Positions 46,293 through 55,637 of a stretch of 64,000 bases of DNA are shown here, one piece after another. The stretch covers positions 1-64,000 of the forward strand of contig JBFWVJ010000003.1 in assembly GCA_050246795.1 (NCBI GenBank), given 5' to 3'. Numbering within the stretch: the first letter of the stretch is position 1; every line of letters starts with the position of its first letter. The notes below the pieces were generated by a model. It had not been told where the DNA came from. It did not search any database and saw only the letters and a program-made list of their open reading frames with translations. The translations under genes and the position numbers were made by a program. This DNA comes from JBFWVJ01 sp050246795. GTDB taxonomy: Bacteria; Patescibacteriota; Gracilibacteria; JAUYGZ01.

Positions 46293-47455
46293 GGAAAGTC
46301 TTGAATTTTGAATTTTGAATTCTGTTTCATTCCAAATTCAAAATTCGTAATTCGTAATTCAGGAAGTGGGTACTTCCTCTGCCATGCCAACACCTGCCTC
46401 ACCCAAGTCTTTATCTTCGGCTTTTTCACCACCCGATTCATCTCCTTCAACACCTTCCTCGCATCCCCCACTATCCCCAATTCTGTATGCACATTTTTCC
46501 CAATCTCCGCCGGGTCGATGTCCACATGAATGATCTTCGCCTTTGGAGCAAAATCGTCAGCACGGCCAATAATACGATCGTCAAATCGCAGTCCAATGCC
46601 GAGTAACACATCACATTCTTGAATGGCAAAGTTCGCGTGGGCATAGCCATGCATACCGAGCATCCCGAGCGCCAACGGATGGTGTTCAGGAAAACAGCTC
46701 AAACCATGCAAAGTGGTAATCACCGGAATCCCCGTCTTATTCACCAGCTCCTGAAGCTCACTCACAGCACTGGCGATCAAGACCCCATGACCAGCGAGGA
46801 TCAGCGGTTTCTTCGCAGAAGACAACCACTTTGCAGCCTGGTGAATGCTCTTCGAATCACCCATATCCTTTGGCTTATATCCCTTCAAATCAACCGACCT
46901 CGGGTAAGCAAATTTCTCCACCACCTGATTCTGAATGTCCTTGGGAAAATCAATCAGCACCGGACCTGGTCGCCCAGTTCGAGCAATGTGAAACGCTTCC
47001 TTCACAATCCGCGGAATGTCATTGGCATCGGTCACGAAATAGCTCTGCTTGGTAATGGGCTGGGTAATACCAATCACATCGGCTTCCTGAAAGGCATCGG
47101 TTCCGACGACCGACGTCGGCACCTGACCGGTAATGGCCACGATCGGCATCGAATCCATGAAGGCATCATAGATCCCGGTGACTAAATTCGTTGCCCCAGG
47201 CCCGGAAGTGGCGAGGCACACTCCAATTTTTTTATGACCGGTTGCTCGCGAATATCCCACCGCCGCCAACGCCGCTCCTTGTTCATGGCGCACCAAAATA
47301 TGTCTTAGTTCCGGATAGCTCGGCAGCACATCGTAGAACGGAATAATCGCTCCGCCAGGATAGCCAAACACATCTGTCACGCCTTCTGCGAGCAAGCTCA
47401 TCGCCATGAGGTGTGATCCCGTGAGAACCCGAAGTTTTTTTAAGTCCTTCTTCAT
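46268..47455 (-). CDS. ilvB: Acetolactate synthase large subunit, N-terminal part (first frame)
   Basis: First step of Ile/Val synthesis. It contains the PYR domain with the catalytic Glu (LVRHEQGAALAAVGYSRATG), the central domain (KAKIIHVDIDPAEIGKN) and then WQRKYPLPE. Here the conserved sequence breaks into a peptide (ITNFEFGMKQNSKF) encoded by a palindromic repeat. The frame then stops after 395 residues at a TGA, while the conserved protein continues in the +1 frame (45714-46292). Confidence 0.85.
   Translation of the reverse strand: MKKDLKKLRVLTGSHLMAMSLLAEGVTDVFGYPGGAIIPFYDVLPSYPELRHILVRHEQGAALAAVGYSRATGHKKIGVCLATSGPGATNLVTGIYDAFMDSMPIVAITGQVPTSVVGTDAFQEADVIGITQPITKQSYFVTDANDIPRIVKEAFHIARTGRPGPVLIDFPKDIQNQVVEKFAYPRSVDLKGYKPKDMGDSKSIHQAAKWLSSAKKPLILAGHGVLIASAVSELQELVNKTGIPVITTLHGLSCFPEHHPLALGMLGMHGYAHANFAIQECDVLLGIGLRFDDRIIGRADDFAPKAKIIHVDIDPAEIGKNVHTELGIVGDARKVLKEMNRVVKKPKIKTWVRQVLAWQRKYPLPELRITNFEFGMKQNSKFKIQDFPCGTLSVS
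46300..46364. repeat. GAATTTTGAATT palindromic repeat inside ilvB
   Basis: TTGAATTTTGAATTTTGAATT and its approximate inverse CCAAATTCAAAATTCGTAATTC, about 64 bp. It lies exactly at the ilvB frame change and matches the element within ilvD. Confidence 0.7.
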
Positions 47456-47604
47456 GCGAAAATTCTATCAAAAAAACCAACCCGGTCTAGAAGATGGTTT
47501 GGTGTTCACGTCGAAGTTTTTACACTCCAAGTGTACAGATCAACAAATATCAAGTAGTATGGAAGCCTTAAAAACCAGCTCACAAGCTTCTAGCAAACCA
47601 ATTC

Positions 47605-49155
47605 ATGTTCTGCGACCAAACCATACTGCGACTCATCGGAGGACAAGGCGGCAACGGCTGTGTTTCTTTCCGACGTGAGAAATTTATCCCGAAAGGAGGT
47701 CCGGACGGAGGAAACGGGGGCCGAGGTGGGAATATTTACTTAAAAGTCAATCACGCGCTCAACTCACTGATCGACCTCCACACCTACAAAAAATTCGAAG
47801 CTCCACATGGAGAACATGGCATGGGGCAAAACATGTACGGTCATGCAGGAGAAGACCTCTATTTAGAAGTCCCGCTCGGAACGATCGTCAGGGAAGTTAC
47901 CCGTGACACCGAAGGCAACATCAAGAAAAAAACCGATATCGCCGACCTTTCCCGAAAGGATATGATTCTGCTGATCGCGAAAGGCGGGCGAGGAGGGTAT
48001 GGCAATGCCCACTTCACCAGCTCCGTTCGCCAAGCTCCAAAGTTCGCAGAACTGGGAGAAGAAGGCGAAGTCATCGAAGTGGAGCTCGAACTAAAATTAG
48101 TGGCCGACATCGGCATCATCGGGATCCCTTCCGCCGGAAAATCAACCCTCATTTCCGTCGTCTCCAACGCCAAACCAAAAATCGCCGCCTACCCCTTCAC
48201 CACCCTGATCCCAAACCTTGGTGTGGTAAAAATCGGGGAAAAAGAGTCCTACGTCGTCGCGGACATTCCAGGTTTGATCGAAGGGGCTCACGAAGGAAAA
48301 GGCCTGGGGATTGAATTCCTGAAGCACGTGCAACGCTGCCGCATCCTCGTCCACCTCATCGACCCCACCCAGCACAGCTGGGCCATTGCCAAAGAACTGG
48401 AAGGGATGAAAATCGAGGACGAAGAACTCCTGACGTCCAGCTTTCAGCTCAAAGCTTCTCTCGAGAACTTCGAGCTCATCAATAATGAATTAGCCGCCTT
48501 CTCAAAGGAACTTGCGAAAAAAGAACAGATCGTGGTCATCAACAAATCCGACGTGATGAATGAAGAGCAAGAAAAGGAACTTCGGACAGAACTAAAAAAA
48601 GCCATCGGGCGCAAACAGCGATTCACCCTTTATCCAAACACCATTTCCGCAGCCACCAGAAAAGGGATCGACGATTTAAAAAACTTCCTCAATGAAGAAC
48701 TGAAAAAAATCCCCAAACCAGAATGGATGCAGGAAAGTCAGGAGGGTCAGGAAATAGAGGAGTATGAGGAGACAGAGGAGTATCAGGACGATAATCCTAA
48801 TACTCGTAATACTCCTAATACTCCTAATACTCGTAATACTCCTTCCAATCATATCCTGTATCGCCCCCATCTCGAAAACCCCAAGTACTTTTCCGTAGAA
48901 AAAATCGGCCGTGGAGAATTCCGGATCAAAGGTCAACGGGTCGAGCAAATCTTCAACATGACCAATTTCGACAATCGCGAAGCCCGAGCGAGAGCCCGTG
49001 ATGTATTGAAAAAAATGGGCATCGATCGAGAACTCAAAAAAATGGGGATCAAAGATGGAGACATCATGCATGTTGGCAAAAACAGCATGGACTACAAATC
49101 CGACATCACCGAATGGGATGAAGTCGATTCAGATGGCAGACATCCATACACCTAA
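47605..49155 (+). CDS. obgE: Obg-family GTPase (ribosome assembly/stress)
   Basis: The Gly-rich Obg fold (GGQGGNGCVSFRREKFIPKG, GGRGGYGNAHF) is followed by a G domain with GIPSAGKSTL, DIPGLIEGAHEGKGLG and NKSD, and a C-terminal OCT domain (FSVEKIGRGEFRIKG...). Between the G and OCT domains, at about residues 376-413, lies a repetitive stretch (EEYEETEEYQ, then NTRNTPNTPNTRNTP) encoded by a palindromic repeat. 516 residues, longer than typical Obg partly for this reason. ATG at 47605 without Shine-Dalgarno. Confidence 0.95.
   Translation: MFCDQTILRLIGGQGGNGCVSFRREKFIPKGGPDGGNGGRGGNIYLKVNHALNSLIDLHTYKKFEAPHGEHGMGQNMYGHAGEDLYLEVPLGTIVREVTRDTEGNIKKKTDIADLSRKDMILLIAKGGRGGYGNAHFTSSVRQAPKFAELGEEGEVIEVELELKLVADIGIIGIPSAGKSTLISVVSNAKPKIAAYPFTTLIPNLGVVKIGEKESYVVADIPGLIEGAHEGKGLGIEFLKHVQRCRILVHLIDPTQHSWAIAKELEGMKIEDEELLTSSFQLKASLENFELINNELAAFSKELAKKEQIVVINKSDVMNEEQEKELRTELKKAIGRKQRFTLYPNTISAATRKGIDDLKNFLNEELKKIPKPEWMQESQEGQEIEEYEETEEYQDDNPNTRNTPNTPNTRNTPSNHILYRPHLENPKYFSVEKIGRGEFRIKGQRVEQIFNMTNFDNREARARARDVLKKMGIDRELKKMGIKDGDIMHVGKNSMDYKSDITEWDEVDSDGRHPYT
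48731..48844. repeat. GAGTATCAGGA/TCCTAATACTC repeat inside obgE
   Basis: GAGGAGTATCAGGACGATAATCC, TAATACTCGTAATACTCC and further CTAATACTCC units. The core GAGTATCAGGA-6 nt-TCCTAATACTCGT is identical in plan to the intergenic copy at 25378-25455. It is read in frame as an acidic run followed by Asn-Thr-Pro/Arg repeats. Confidence 0.7.
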
Positions 49156-49157
49156 GA

Positions 49158-50129
49158 TCAACGAACGACCAGTTCATCAAAAGTGCCACCTTCGTACTCC
49201 ACAAAAAAGCGATCAGCTCTTCTCAAGAACTTCCGAGGAAGTTTTTCCTCGAAGAGAGTGATCTCCCGCACCTCCTCCGTATCCAGATTGATTGAAAAAA
49301 GTCCGAGGGGCTTCTCTGGATCAACATTTTGCACCAGCTCATCGAGCAGTGCTGTATTCGCCGAATCACTCATGTGATCCGAAATCACGAACAAACGATG
49401 ATCTTCATGGTCCCGCCAGACGATTCTCTCCATCGGCTCATACCAGGACAAAGTCGAAAGCTGATTGGTTTCATGATCCCATATCCACAGCAGATCGTCG
49501 TCACCCAACTTCACAAAAAAGAGGACCCGCTTGCCACGATCACTTAACAAAGCTCGCTCGACACGTACGGTGTCATCAAACCGTCGAATCTTTCTTCCTG
49601 TCTCGAGGTCGACAAAAAAAGCCCTGCCAGAATCCACCACCACAGCATTGGTGTCAGACACCTGCAATTGGGGATCGATCAGGCTTTCAAAATCGGTAAT
49701 CCGCCTCTCACCTTCAGCAGTCTTGAGATACAACACCTGAACCCCTGACTCCGTGCGAAGAAAAGACCGCTCCTCCATCGGAGGGATCTCCGTGAGCGAA
49801 GAAGGCTTCAAAAAGGGAATGAGCTCAAAAGCAACGTCCTGCTCCTGGGTTTGCCAACGAGAGACATCGAGCTCAAATGACTTGTCGTAGAAGCCTGAAG
49901 CATTCGCAGCAAAATCATATCTTCCAGGCGGAAGGGAAATCTCACATTCTGGAACACAGGAATAAGTATCTCCATTCACCGTCACCGTAAAATTTTGAAG
50001 TGACCGAAGATGAACAGACCCAAAATTAAAATAAAATGCCCAGGCAAAAACGCCTCCAATCAAAAGCACAATGACCGCGAACACAATCGCGACACTCCAC
50101 TTGGAGGGATAATGAGGCTCGTTTAACAT
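49158..50129 (-). CDS. Membrane-anchored PEGA-like protein, 323 aa
   Basis: A signal-anchor helix (about 12-35) is followed by a PEGA-like beta domain (FTVTVNGDTYSC..CEISLPPGRYDFAANASGF, about 45-85). A beta-strand-rich region with WD/propeller-like repeats (about 130-320) comes next. Probably an extracytoplasmic structural or sensor protein; function unknown. Start taken at the ATG at 50129, directly before the membrane helix; the longer frame from 50171 adds an unlikely hydrophobic extension. Its stop lies 3 bp from the convergent obgE stop. Confidence 0.65.
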   Translation of the reverse strand: MLNEPHYPSKWSVAIVFAVIVLLIGGVFAWAFYFNFGSVHLRSLQNFTVTVNGDTYSCVPECEISLPPGRYDFAANASGFYDKSFELDVSRWQTQEQDVAFELIPFLKPSSLTEIPPMEERSFLRTESGVQVLYLKTAEGERRITDFESLIDPQLQVSDTNAVVVDSGRAFFVDLETGRKIRRFDDTVRVERALLSDRGKRVLFFVKLGDDDLLWIWDHETNQLSTLSWYEPMERIVWRDHEDHRLFVISDHMSDSANTALLDELVQNVDPEKPLGLFSINLDTEEVREITLFEEKLPRKFLRRADRFFVEYEGGTFDELVVR

Positions 50130-50188
50130 CGTCAGAAAAACTAGTGTAAAATATCGTAGGTAATGTAGCATACTGTCATTACTGACTC

Positions 50189-50291
50189 TGAATTTTCAAT
50201 TTACAATTTTTAATTTCCAATCAATGATCATTGATTCATTGGAACATTAAAAATTCATTGAAAATTGAGAATTGAAAATTGATAATTTTCC
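50189..50291. repeat. CAATTTTCAATT palindromic repeat, intergenic copy
   Basis: GAATTTTCAATTTACAATTTTTAATTTCCAAT is mirrored by TTGAAAATTGAGAATTGAAAATTGATAATTTTC around TGATCA. It fills the gap upstream of rbfA and ends just before its start. The same units occur in frame inside recJ (56916-56952) and near 62540. Confidence 0.7.
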
Positions 50292-50294
50292 CGC

Positions 50295-50630
50295 ATGTCC
50301 CATCGTCACGAACAAGTCAACCGAGAACTCCTCCGAGGCATCAGCCAAGTCATCCATGATGAACTCCCGCTCGACCAGTATGGCCTGATCACCATTACCG
50401 AAGTCGATGTCGGTCCAGGATACGAGTCAGCGAAGGTGTATTTCACCACCTTAAAAAAATCAGATGACACCGAAGAACTCTTAAACAAACGAGCAGGCTG
50501 GTTTAAAAGAATGCTGCAAAAAGAAGTCGTACTCCGACGGATCCCTCAGCTCCACTTTCACTACGACAACCGATCAGACCGATACGAGCGGATCGAAGAA
50601 CTGCTGAGAGAAGAAGAAAATCAGTCCTAA
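50295..50630 (+). CDS. rbfA: Ribosome-binding factor A
   Basis: Helps mature the 3' major/central region of the 30S subunit. 111 residues with the KH-type fold pattern: an N-terminal helix (RHEQVNRELLRGISQVIHDE), ITITEVDVGPGYESAKVYFTTL, and RRIPQLHFHYDNRSDRYERIEELL at the C-terminus. Full length. The start lies directly after a palindromic repeat. Confidence 0.95.
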   Translation: MSHRHEQVNRELLRGISQVIHDELPLDQYGLITITEVDVGPGYESAKVYFTTLKKSDDTEELLNKRAGWFKRMLQKEVVLRRIPQLHFHYDNRSDRYERIEELLREEENQS

Positions 50631-50740
50631 TTTTATACATGACGACCTTCAATCATTCCGTCAATATCGAAATAGTAGATATTGGCACTTTCTGGTAAAA
50701 TACCCATGATAAATTTTCATAGAACTTGACTCCAACCCTC

Positions 50741-53700
50741 ATGAAAACCACGAACCTTAAAAAAGTCCTCCTCCTCGGCTCCGGCGCCCTGAAGATCGGA
50801 GAAGCTGGAGAATTTGACTATTCAGGTTCGCAAGCGATCAAAGCGCTCAAGGAAGAAGGCATTCAAGTCGTCCTCATCAATCCCAATATCGCGACCAACC
50901 AGACCTCCAAAGGCATCGCCGATAAGGTCTATTTCCTTCCGATCACCCCCTACTTCGTCGAACAGGTCATCATGAAGGAAAAACCTCAAGGGATTCTCCT
51001 CTCCTTCGGCGGTCAGACGGCCTTGAACTGCGGGCTCGAATTAGAACAAAAAGGAGTCTTAAAAAAATACAAACTTCCCGTCCTGGGCACACCGACCAAA
51101 TCGATCGAACTCACCGAAGATCGCGAATTGTTCGCGGAATTTTTAAGAAAACTCGGGCTCTTCACCCCTCGATCCATTGCCTGCAAAACAACCGAGGCAG
51201 CTGTAAAAGCCGCCGAACAACTGACCTATCCTGTCATCTGTCGGGCCGCCTTTGCCCTGGGAGGAAAAGGAAGTGGATTCGCTGAAAACGAAAAGGAGCT
51301 GCGAAAGCTCTGTGAAGTCGCCTTCGCGACCAGTCCTCAAGTCCTCGTCGAAGAAGACCTGCGTGGCTGGAAAGAAATCGAATACGAAGTCGTCCGTGAC
51401 AAAAACGACAACTGTATCACCGTGTGCAACATGGAAAACTTCGATCCACTGGGGATCCACACTGGAGAATCCATCGTCGTCGCGCCTTCACAAACCCTCT
51501 CCAACTACGACTATCAAATGCTCCGCAATGTCGCCATTAAAACGATCCGAAATCTCGGCATCATCGGCGAATGCAACATCCAGTACGCACTAGATCCGAA
51601 GAACAGTGAATACCGCATCATCGAAGTCAACGCCCGCCTGTCCCGTTCTTCAGCCCTCGCCTCGAAAGCGACGGGATACCCTCTCGCCTATGTCGCCGCC
51701 AAACTCGCCATCGGCAAGACCCTGCCAGAACTCAAAAACAGCATTACCAAAAATACCTCGGCCTTCTTCGAACCAGCCCTCGACTACATCACCGTCAAAA
51801 TTCCTCGTTGGGATCTGGGGAAATTCCGGAAGGTCACCCAAGAAATCTCTACAGAAATGAAGTCCGTCGGAGAAATCATGGCGATCGGCCGATCTTTTGA
51901 AGAAGCCTTCCAAAAAGGGATCCGCATGCTCAACATCGGCGCCGAAGGGTTTTCCACGGTTAACTTCCCCGTAGATGACATCGCCACTGCTCTTGAATTC
52001 CCCACCCCACAGCGGATGTTTGCCATCGCAGCGGCCCTCGAGCAAGGATGGACAGTGGAGGAGATCAATGAATTGACCGGTATTGACCTCTGGTTCCTCC
52101 ACAAACTGGAAAACATCGACGTCATCCGCCAGGAACTGCTCAGTGATGCCGACAAAATCAAGAATGACATTGAGAAAAACAACGACCAATCCGTCCAGGC
52201 CATCAGCTTGTCCAAGAAACATGGATTCTCCGACGCCCATCTCGCTCGACTCTTAAAGACCGAACAAAGCGCCGTCAGAACCTATCGCCAAAAGAAGAAC
52301 ATCGTCCCGATGATCAAGCAAATCGATACGCTCGCAGCAGAATTCCCGGCAGAGACGAATTACCTCTACGCCACCTACCACGGTATAGAACACGACGTGG
52401 AACCCACCTCGAAGAAAAAAATCCTGGTGCTTGGCAGCGGCCCTTACTGCATCGGCTCTTCGGTAGAATTCGACTGGTGCAATATCAACGTCATCAACAC
52501 GCTGAAGAAAGAAGGCTACGAAACCATCGTCATCAACTGCAATCCCGAAACCGTTTCTACGGACTACGACATGTCCGACCGGCTGTATTTCGAAGAAATC
52601 ACCCTCGAGCGGGTCTTGGACATCTACCATTCTGAAAAACCCGAAGGCGTCATCATCTCTACGGGCGGCCAAATCCCCAACAATCTTGCTCTCAAACTTC
52701 GAGAAAACAAGGTGAATGTGCTCGGAACATCAGTTGATTCCATCGACCAATGTGAAGATCGCCACAAATTCTCCGCTCTCCTCGACAAACTGAAAATCGA
52801 CCAGCCTCGCTGGAAAGAAGCCAGGAAGCTTTCTGAAGCGATCGAATTCGCAGACGAAGTCGGCTACCCTGTCCTCGTCCGTCCCAGCTACGTCCTCTCT
52901 GGTGCCGCGATGCGAGTCGCCTATGACCGCCGCAGCCTGGAAGACTTCATCAAAAAAGCGACCGACATTTCACGAGAAGCACCGGTGGTGGTTTCCAAGT
53001 TCGAGCGAAACTCGAAAGAAATCGAGATCGACGCCGTCGCTCACAAAGGCCAAGTCGTTATTTACGCCGTTGCAGAACACATCGAAAATGCTGGTGTTCA
53101 CTCTGGAGACGCTACCATCGTGCTCCCACCGCAACGCCTCTACTTTGAAACCATCCGCAGGATCAAAGCGATCACCAAAGCCATCGCCAAAGAACTCCAC
53201 ATTTCAGGACCATTCAACATTCAGTTCCTGGCGAAGAACAACCAGGTAAAAGTGATCGAATGCAATCTGCGAGCCAGCCGTTCCTTCCCCTTTTCCAGCA
53301 AGGTGACCGGCTACAACTTCATCGAAATCGCGACCTACTCCATGTTGGACCACGCGAAGATGGAGGAAATCAAAAAAGTCCCCTACAAAACCCTCGAACT
53401 CGATCACATCGGGATTAAAGCGGCTCAGTTCTCCTTCACTCGTCTCAAAGGAGCTGATCCCACCCTGGGAGTGGAAATGGCGTCTACCGGAGAAGTCGCG
53501 ACCTTTGGAAATGAACTCCACGAAACCCTGCTGAAATCTCTTCTTTCCGTCGGGTTCACGATACCAAAGAAAAATATCCTGGTGACCATCGGTCCTGAAA
53601 AAGACAAGCTCGACCTCATCGACAGCTTCAAGCGACTGACGGAAATGGGATACAAGCTTTTCGCCACCGAAGGAACTCATAAACTGCTCAAACAGTATGG

Positions 53701-53977
53701 AATCGCCTCAAAGCGGCTCTTTAAGATCCAAACCGAGACGTCCCCCAACATCAACGAATACATCCGCGACAAAAAAGTCGACATGGTGATCAACATCCCC
53801 ACCAACTATTCTCCCGAAGAAGTGACCGACGGATACCTCATCCGCCGGAAAGCCATCGACGCGAACATTCCCCTGATCACCAACAAGCAAGTGGCGAAGC
53901 TGCTCGTGGAAACCTTGGAAAAATATTCCATGGAAAATCTGGAAATAAAATCTTGGGATGAGTACGTCCAGGCGTAG
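50741..53977 (+). CDS. carB: Carbamoyl-phosphate synthase large subunit
   Basis: Makes carbamoyl phosphate for pyrimidines (and arginine). Two ATP-grasp halves are recognisable, each starting with a LGSG... motif (LLGSGALKIGEAGEFDYSGSQ and VLGSGPYCIGSSVEFDW). A C-terminal MGS-type allosteric domain (ILVTIGPEKDKLDL ... GYKLFATEGTHKLL) follows. 1078 residues from the ATG at 50741 (CCCTCATG context); a longer GTG/ATG start near 50726 is less likely. The sequence of the first half (MENFDPLGIHTGESIVVAPSQ, IIEVNARLSRSSALASKATG) is of the eukaryotic CAD/Ura2 type. No carA is in view. Confidence 0.95.
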   Translation: MKTTNLKKVLLLGSGALKIGEAGEFDYSGSQAIKALKEEGIQVVLINPNIATNQTSKGIADKVYFLPITPYFVEQVIMKEKPQGILLSFGGQTALNCGLELEQKGVLKKYKLPVLGTPTKSIELTEDRELFAEFLRKLGLFTPRSIACKTTEAAVKAAEQLTYPVICRAAFALGGKGSGFAENEKELRKLCEVAFATSPQVLVEEDLRGWKEIEYEVVRDKNDNCITVCNMENFDPLGIHTGESIVVAPSQTLSNYDYQMLRNVAIKTIRNLGIIGECNIQYALDPKNSEYRIIEVNARLSRSSALASKATGYPLAYVAAKLAIGKTLPELKNSITKNTSAFFEPALDYITVKIPRWDLGKFRKVTQEISTEMKSVGEIMAIGRSFEEAFQKGIRMLNIGAEGFSTVNFPVDDIATALEFPTPQRMFAIAAALEQGWTVEEINELTGIDLWFLHKLENIDVIRQELLSDADKIKNDIEKNNDQSVQAISLSKKHGFSDAHLARLLKTEQSAVRTYRQKKNIVPMIKQIDTLAAEFPAETNYLYATYHGIEHDVEPTSKKKILVLGSGPYCIGSSVEFDWCNINVINTLKKEGYETIVINCNPETVSTDYDMSDRLYFEEITLERVLDIYHSEKPEGVIISTGGQIPNNLALKLRENKVNVLGTSVDSIDQCEDRHKFSALLDKLKIDQPRWKEARKLSEAIEFADEVGYPVLVRPSYVLSGAAMRVAYDRRSLEDFIKKATDISREAPVVVSKFERNSKEIEIDAVAHKGQVVIYAVAEHIENAGVHSGDATIVLPPQRLYFETIRRIKAITKAIAKELHISGPFNIQFLAKNNQVKVIECNLRASRSFPFSSKVTGYNFIEIATYSMLDHAKMEEIKKVPYKTLELDHIGIKAAQFSFTRLKGADPTLGVEMASTGEVATFGNELHETLLKSLLSVGFTIPKKNILVTIGPEKDKLDLIDSFKRLTEMGYKLFATEGTHKLLKQYGIASKRLFKIQTETSPNINEYIRDKKVDMVINIPTNYSPEEVTDGYLIRRKAIDANIPLITNKQVAKLLVETLEKYSMENLEIKSWDEYVQA

Positions 53978-54023
53978 CCTGGAACAATTGACAGGTGGCA
54001 TCTCTTCTCAATCATCCAACAAA

Positions 54024-54470
54024 ATGAAGAAAGTCGGTCCCAAAAAGTCAAATGTCAAAGGTCAATGGTCACATGTATTAGTATTCTCCGACGGCGGTTC
54101 GCGTGGCAATCCCGGACCTGCCGGTTGTGGAGCAGTGATCACGGACAAGGATGGGAAAGTGCTGAAGAAATTGAAAAAATACCTCGGCGTCACCACCAAT
54201 AATCAAGCCGAATACCAAGCGCTGATTTTGGGACTCCAAGCAGCAGATAAAATGAAAGCAGAGCAGATCACCTGCTATTTGGATTCATTGCTCGTCGTCG
54301 AACAACTCAATGGCAAATGGAAGGTAAAAAAAGCCGAATTGAAACCTCATTACGAACTGATCAAAGGCTTCGTACTCCAGCATCCCAACACCCGTTTCCA
54401 TCATATTCCCAGAGAAAAAAACACCATGGCTGACCAGCTGGCAAATGAAGCGATGGACCTTAAACAATAA
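54024..54470 (+). CDS. rnhA: Ribonuclease HI
   Basis: Degrades RNA in RNA-DNA hybrids. All four acidic active-site residues are visible: Asp in VFSDGGSRGNPGPAG, Glu in TTNNQAEYQALI, Asp in CYLDSLLVVEQ and Asp in NTMADQLANEAM, with His in the FHHIPREKN loop. 148 residues. I start at the ATG at 54024; the longer frame from 53958 overlaps carB by 20 bp and adds a non-conserved extension. Confidence 0.9.
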   Translation: MKKVGPKKSNVKGQWSHVLVFSDGGSRGNPGPAGCGAVITDKDGKVLKKLKKYLGVTTNNQAEYQALILGLQAADKMKAEQITCYLDSLLVVEQLNGKWKVKKAELKPHYELIKGFVLQHPNTRFHHIPREKNTMADQLANEAMDLKQ

Positions 54471-54479
54471 TCTTTAACG

Positions 54480-54773
54480 ATGAAATTCTACCTAGCGAAG
54501 TTTGCGAACGAACAGAAAAAAAGTTCTGGTCCTAAAGTAGAAGCACACATCAATAACAGCCACGAATCCACAGTACCCATCATCCTGATGACCTATGGCA
54601 ATGCTCTTGAAGAAGTCATTCGTCTGCGAGACCGGCTTACTGGACTCTTTCGTGGAGAAAAATATGTGCTCGTAGAAGAAATCCCGCTCAAAGATGAGAC
54701 CGTCTATCAAGTACTGAGTGACACCGATCTCAAAATGTTTGGAAATCGAAAACTGGCAAAAAGCATCCGCTGA
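54480..54773 (+). CDS. Hypothetical protein, 97 aa
   Basis: Not recognised. A small, basic alpha/beta protein with no membrane segment. It starts 9 bp after rnhA, so it is probably in the same transcript. The GC-rich cassette pair begins just downstream. Confidence 0.55.
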   Translation: MKFYLAKFANEQKKSSGPKVEAHINNSHESTVPIILMTYGNALEEVIRLRDRLTGLFRGEKYVLVEEIPLKDETVYQVLSDTDLKMFGNRKLAKSIR

Positions 54774-54924
54774 GAGATCGTCTTGCACTAACACAAAAAA
54801 CAACGTATTATATTCCATTACCAAATTTTGGGATCATTCCCGGATTTTGGTTTTGGACTTTGACATTTCAAGTTTCGAGATCCCTGTTGAACGACAACAA
54901 CCCTATCGCAGAAGGAGAGGGCCC

Positions 54925-55461
54925 ATGCCCGTGATTTCCAGAAGAGACGTGCTCAGAGGGGCCTTCTCGCTCCTCGCAACGGTTGCCTTCCCAGGCTGTG
55001 GGGATAGCAGTGGCAACAACTTCGTCGGCAGCTACGGTCTCCGTCTACTCCCCCTGGACAACAACGTCCTGACCCTGGGCTTCAACCAGATCTTCGCCCT
55101 GGAGCTAACGGCCTACCAGGACATGACCATCGACGCTCTGCTGATGGACGTTCTGGGAAGCCCTACTGTGGACATCGCCGGGGTGGAGATCCGCGATGAG
55201 ACCACTCAAACACTCGGAAACAGCGTGATTCGGTTCGGGTTCATTCCGAACTATCCACTTCGGCTGTCGATCCCCGTCAACCAGTTCGTAGTAGCCGGGA
55301 AGATGAAGGTGCTGGTGATCTACGCAGACGTGGTGAATTTCACCCGAGCCAACAACCTCCAAATGATCCTGTTGGACATCGCTGGCACTACCTCCGGGGG
55401 AGCCCTGCTCCTGCCGCTGGGAGTACCCATCCAGGGTCCCACCAAGGTCTCGAACGCCTGA
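54925..55461 (+). CDS. GC-rich lipoprotein with Tat-like signal, paralog 1, 178 aa
   Basis: The N-terminus (ISRRDVLRGAFSLLA) is a twin-arginine-type signal, and FPGC forms the lipobox. The mature part is beta-rich and homologous to the next gene: both share a LP.D/N...L..G..Q.F..EL.A..D..ID motif, TVDIAGVEIRDETT against TVWIEEVEARDGTA, and an ending PLPLG/PLPE...GPT.S. Function unknown. Start set by AAGGAG (54912-54917). GC-rich codons against carB/recJ; the 150-bp leader is AT-rich. Confidence 0.75.
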   Translation: MPVISRRDVLRGAFSLLATVAFPGCGDSSGNNFVGSYGLRLLPLDNNVLTLGFNQIFALELTAYQDMTIDALLMDVLGSPTVDIAGVEIRDETTQTLGNSVIRFGFIPNYPLRLSIPVNQFVVAGKMKVLVIYADVVNFTRANNLQMILLDIAGTTSGGALLLPLGVPIQGPTKVSNA

Positions 55462-55485
55462 CAGCTCGACTCCATGTCAAATTCC

Positions 55486-55514
55486 AACCCGCCGGCCAAG
55501 GAGACCGGTGGGTT
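55486..55514 (+). terminator. GC hairpin after paralog 1
   Basis: AACCCGCCGG (55486-55495) pairs with CCGGTGGGTT (55505-55514). Outer arms GTCAAATT/AATTTGAC extend it. No U-tract. Confidence 0.65.
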
Positions 55515-55561
55515 GTGACACCCGGAAGAAATTTGACTGAAAAGACATTTATTATCTGATA

Positions 55562-55613
55562 TGTGACGACGGTGAGAAGAAAACAGCATTGTTCTTTTCT
55601 CTTCGTCGTCACA
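55562..55613 (+). promoter_or_regulatory. Leader hairpin of paralog 2
   Basis: TGTGACGACG (55562-55571) pairs with CGTCGTCACA (55604-55613), with GAGAA/TTCTC inside. It lies 24 nt before the GTG start and 14 nt before the Shine-Dalgarno, so it could control access to the start. Confidence 0.6.
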
Positions 55614-55637
55614 AACCCCTATCAACGAGGAAAAACC

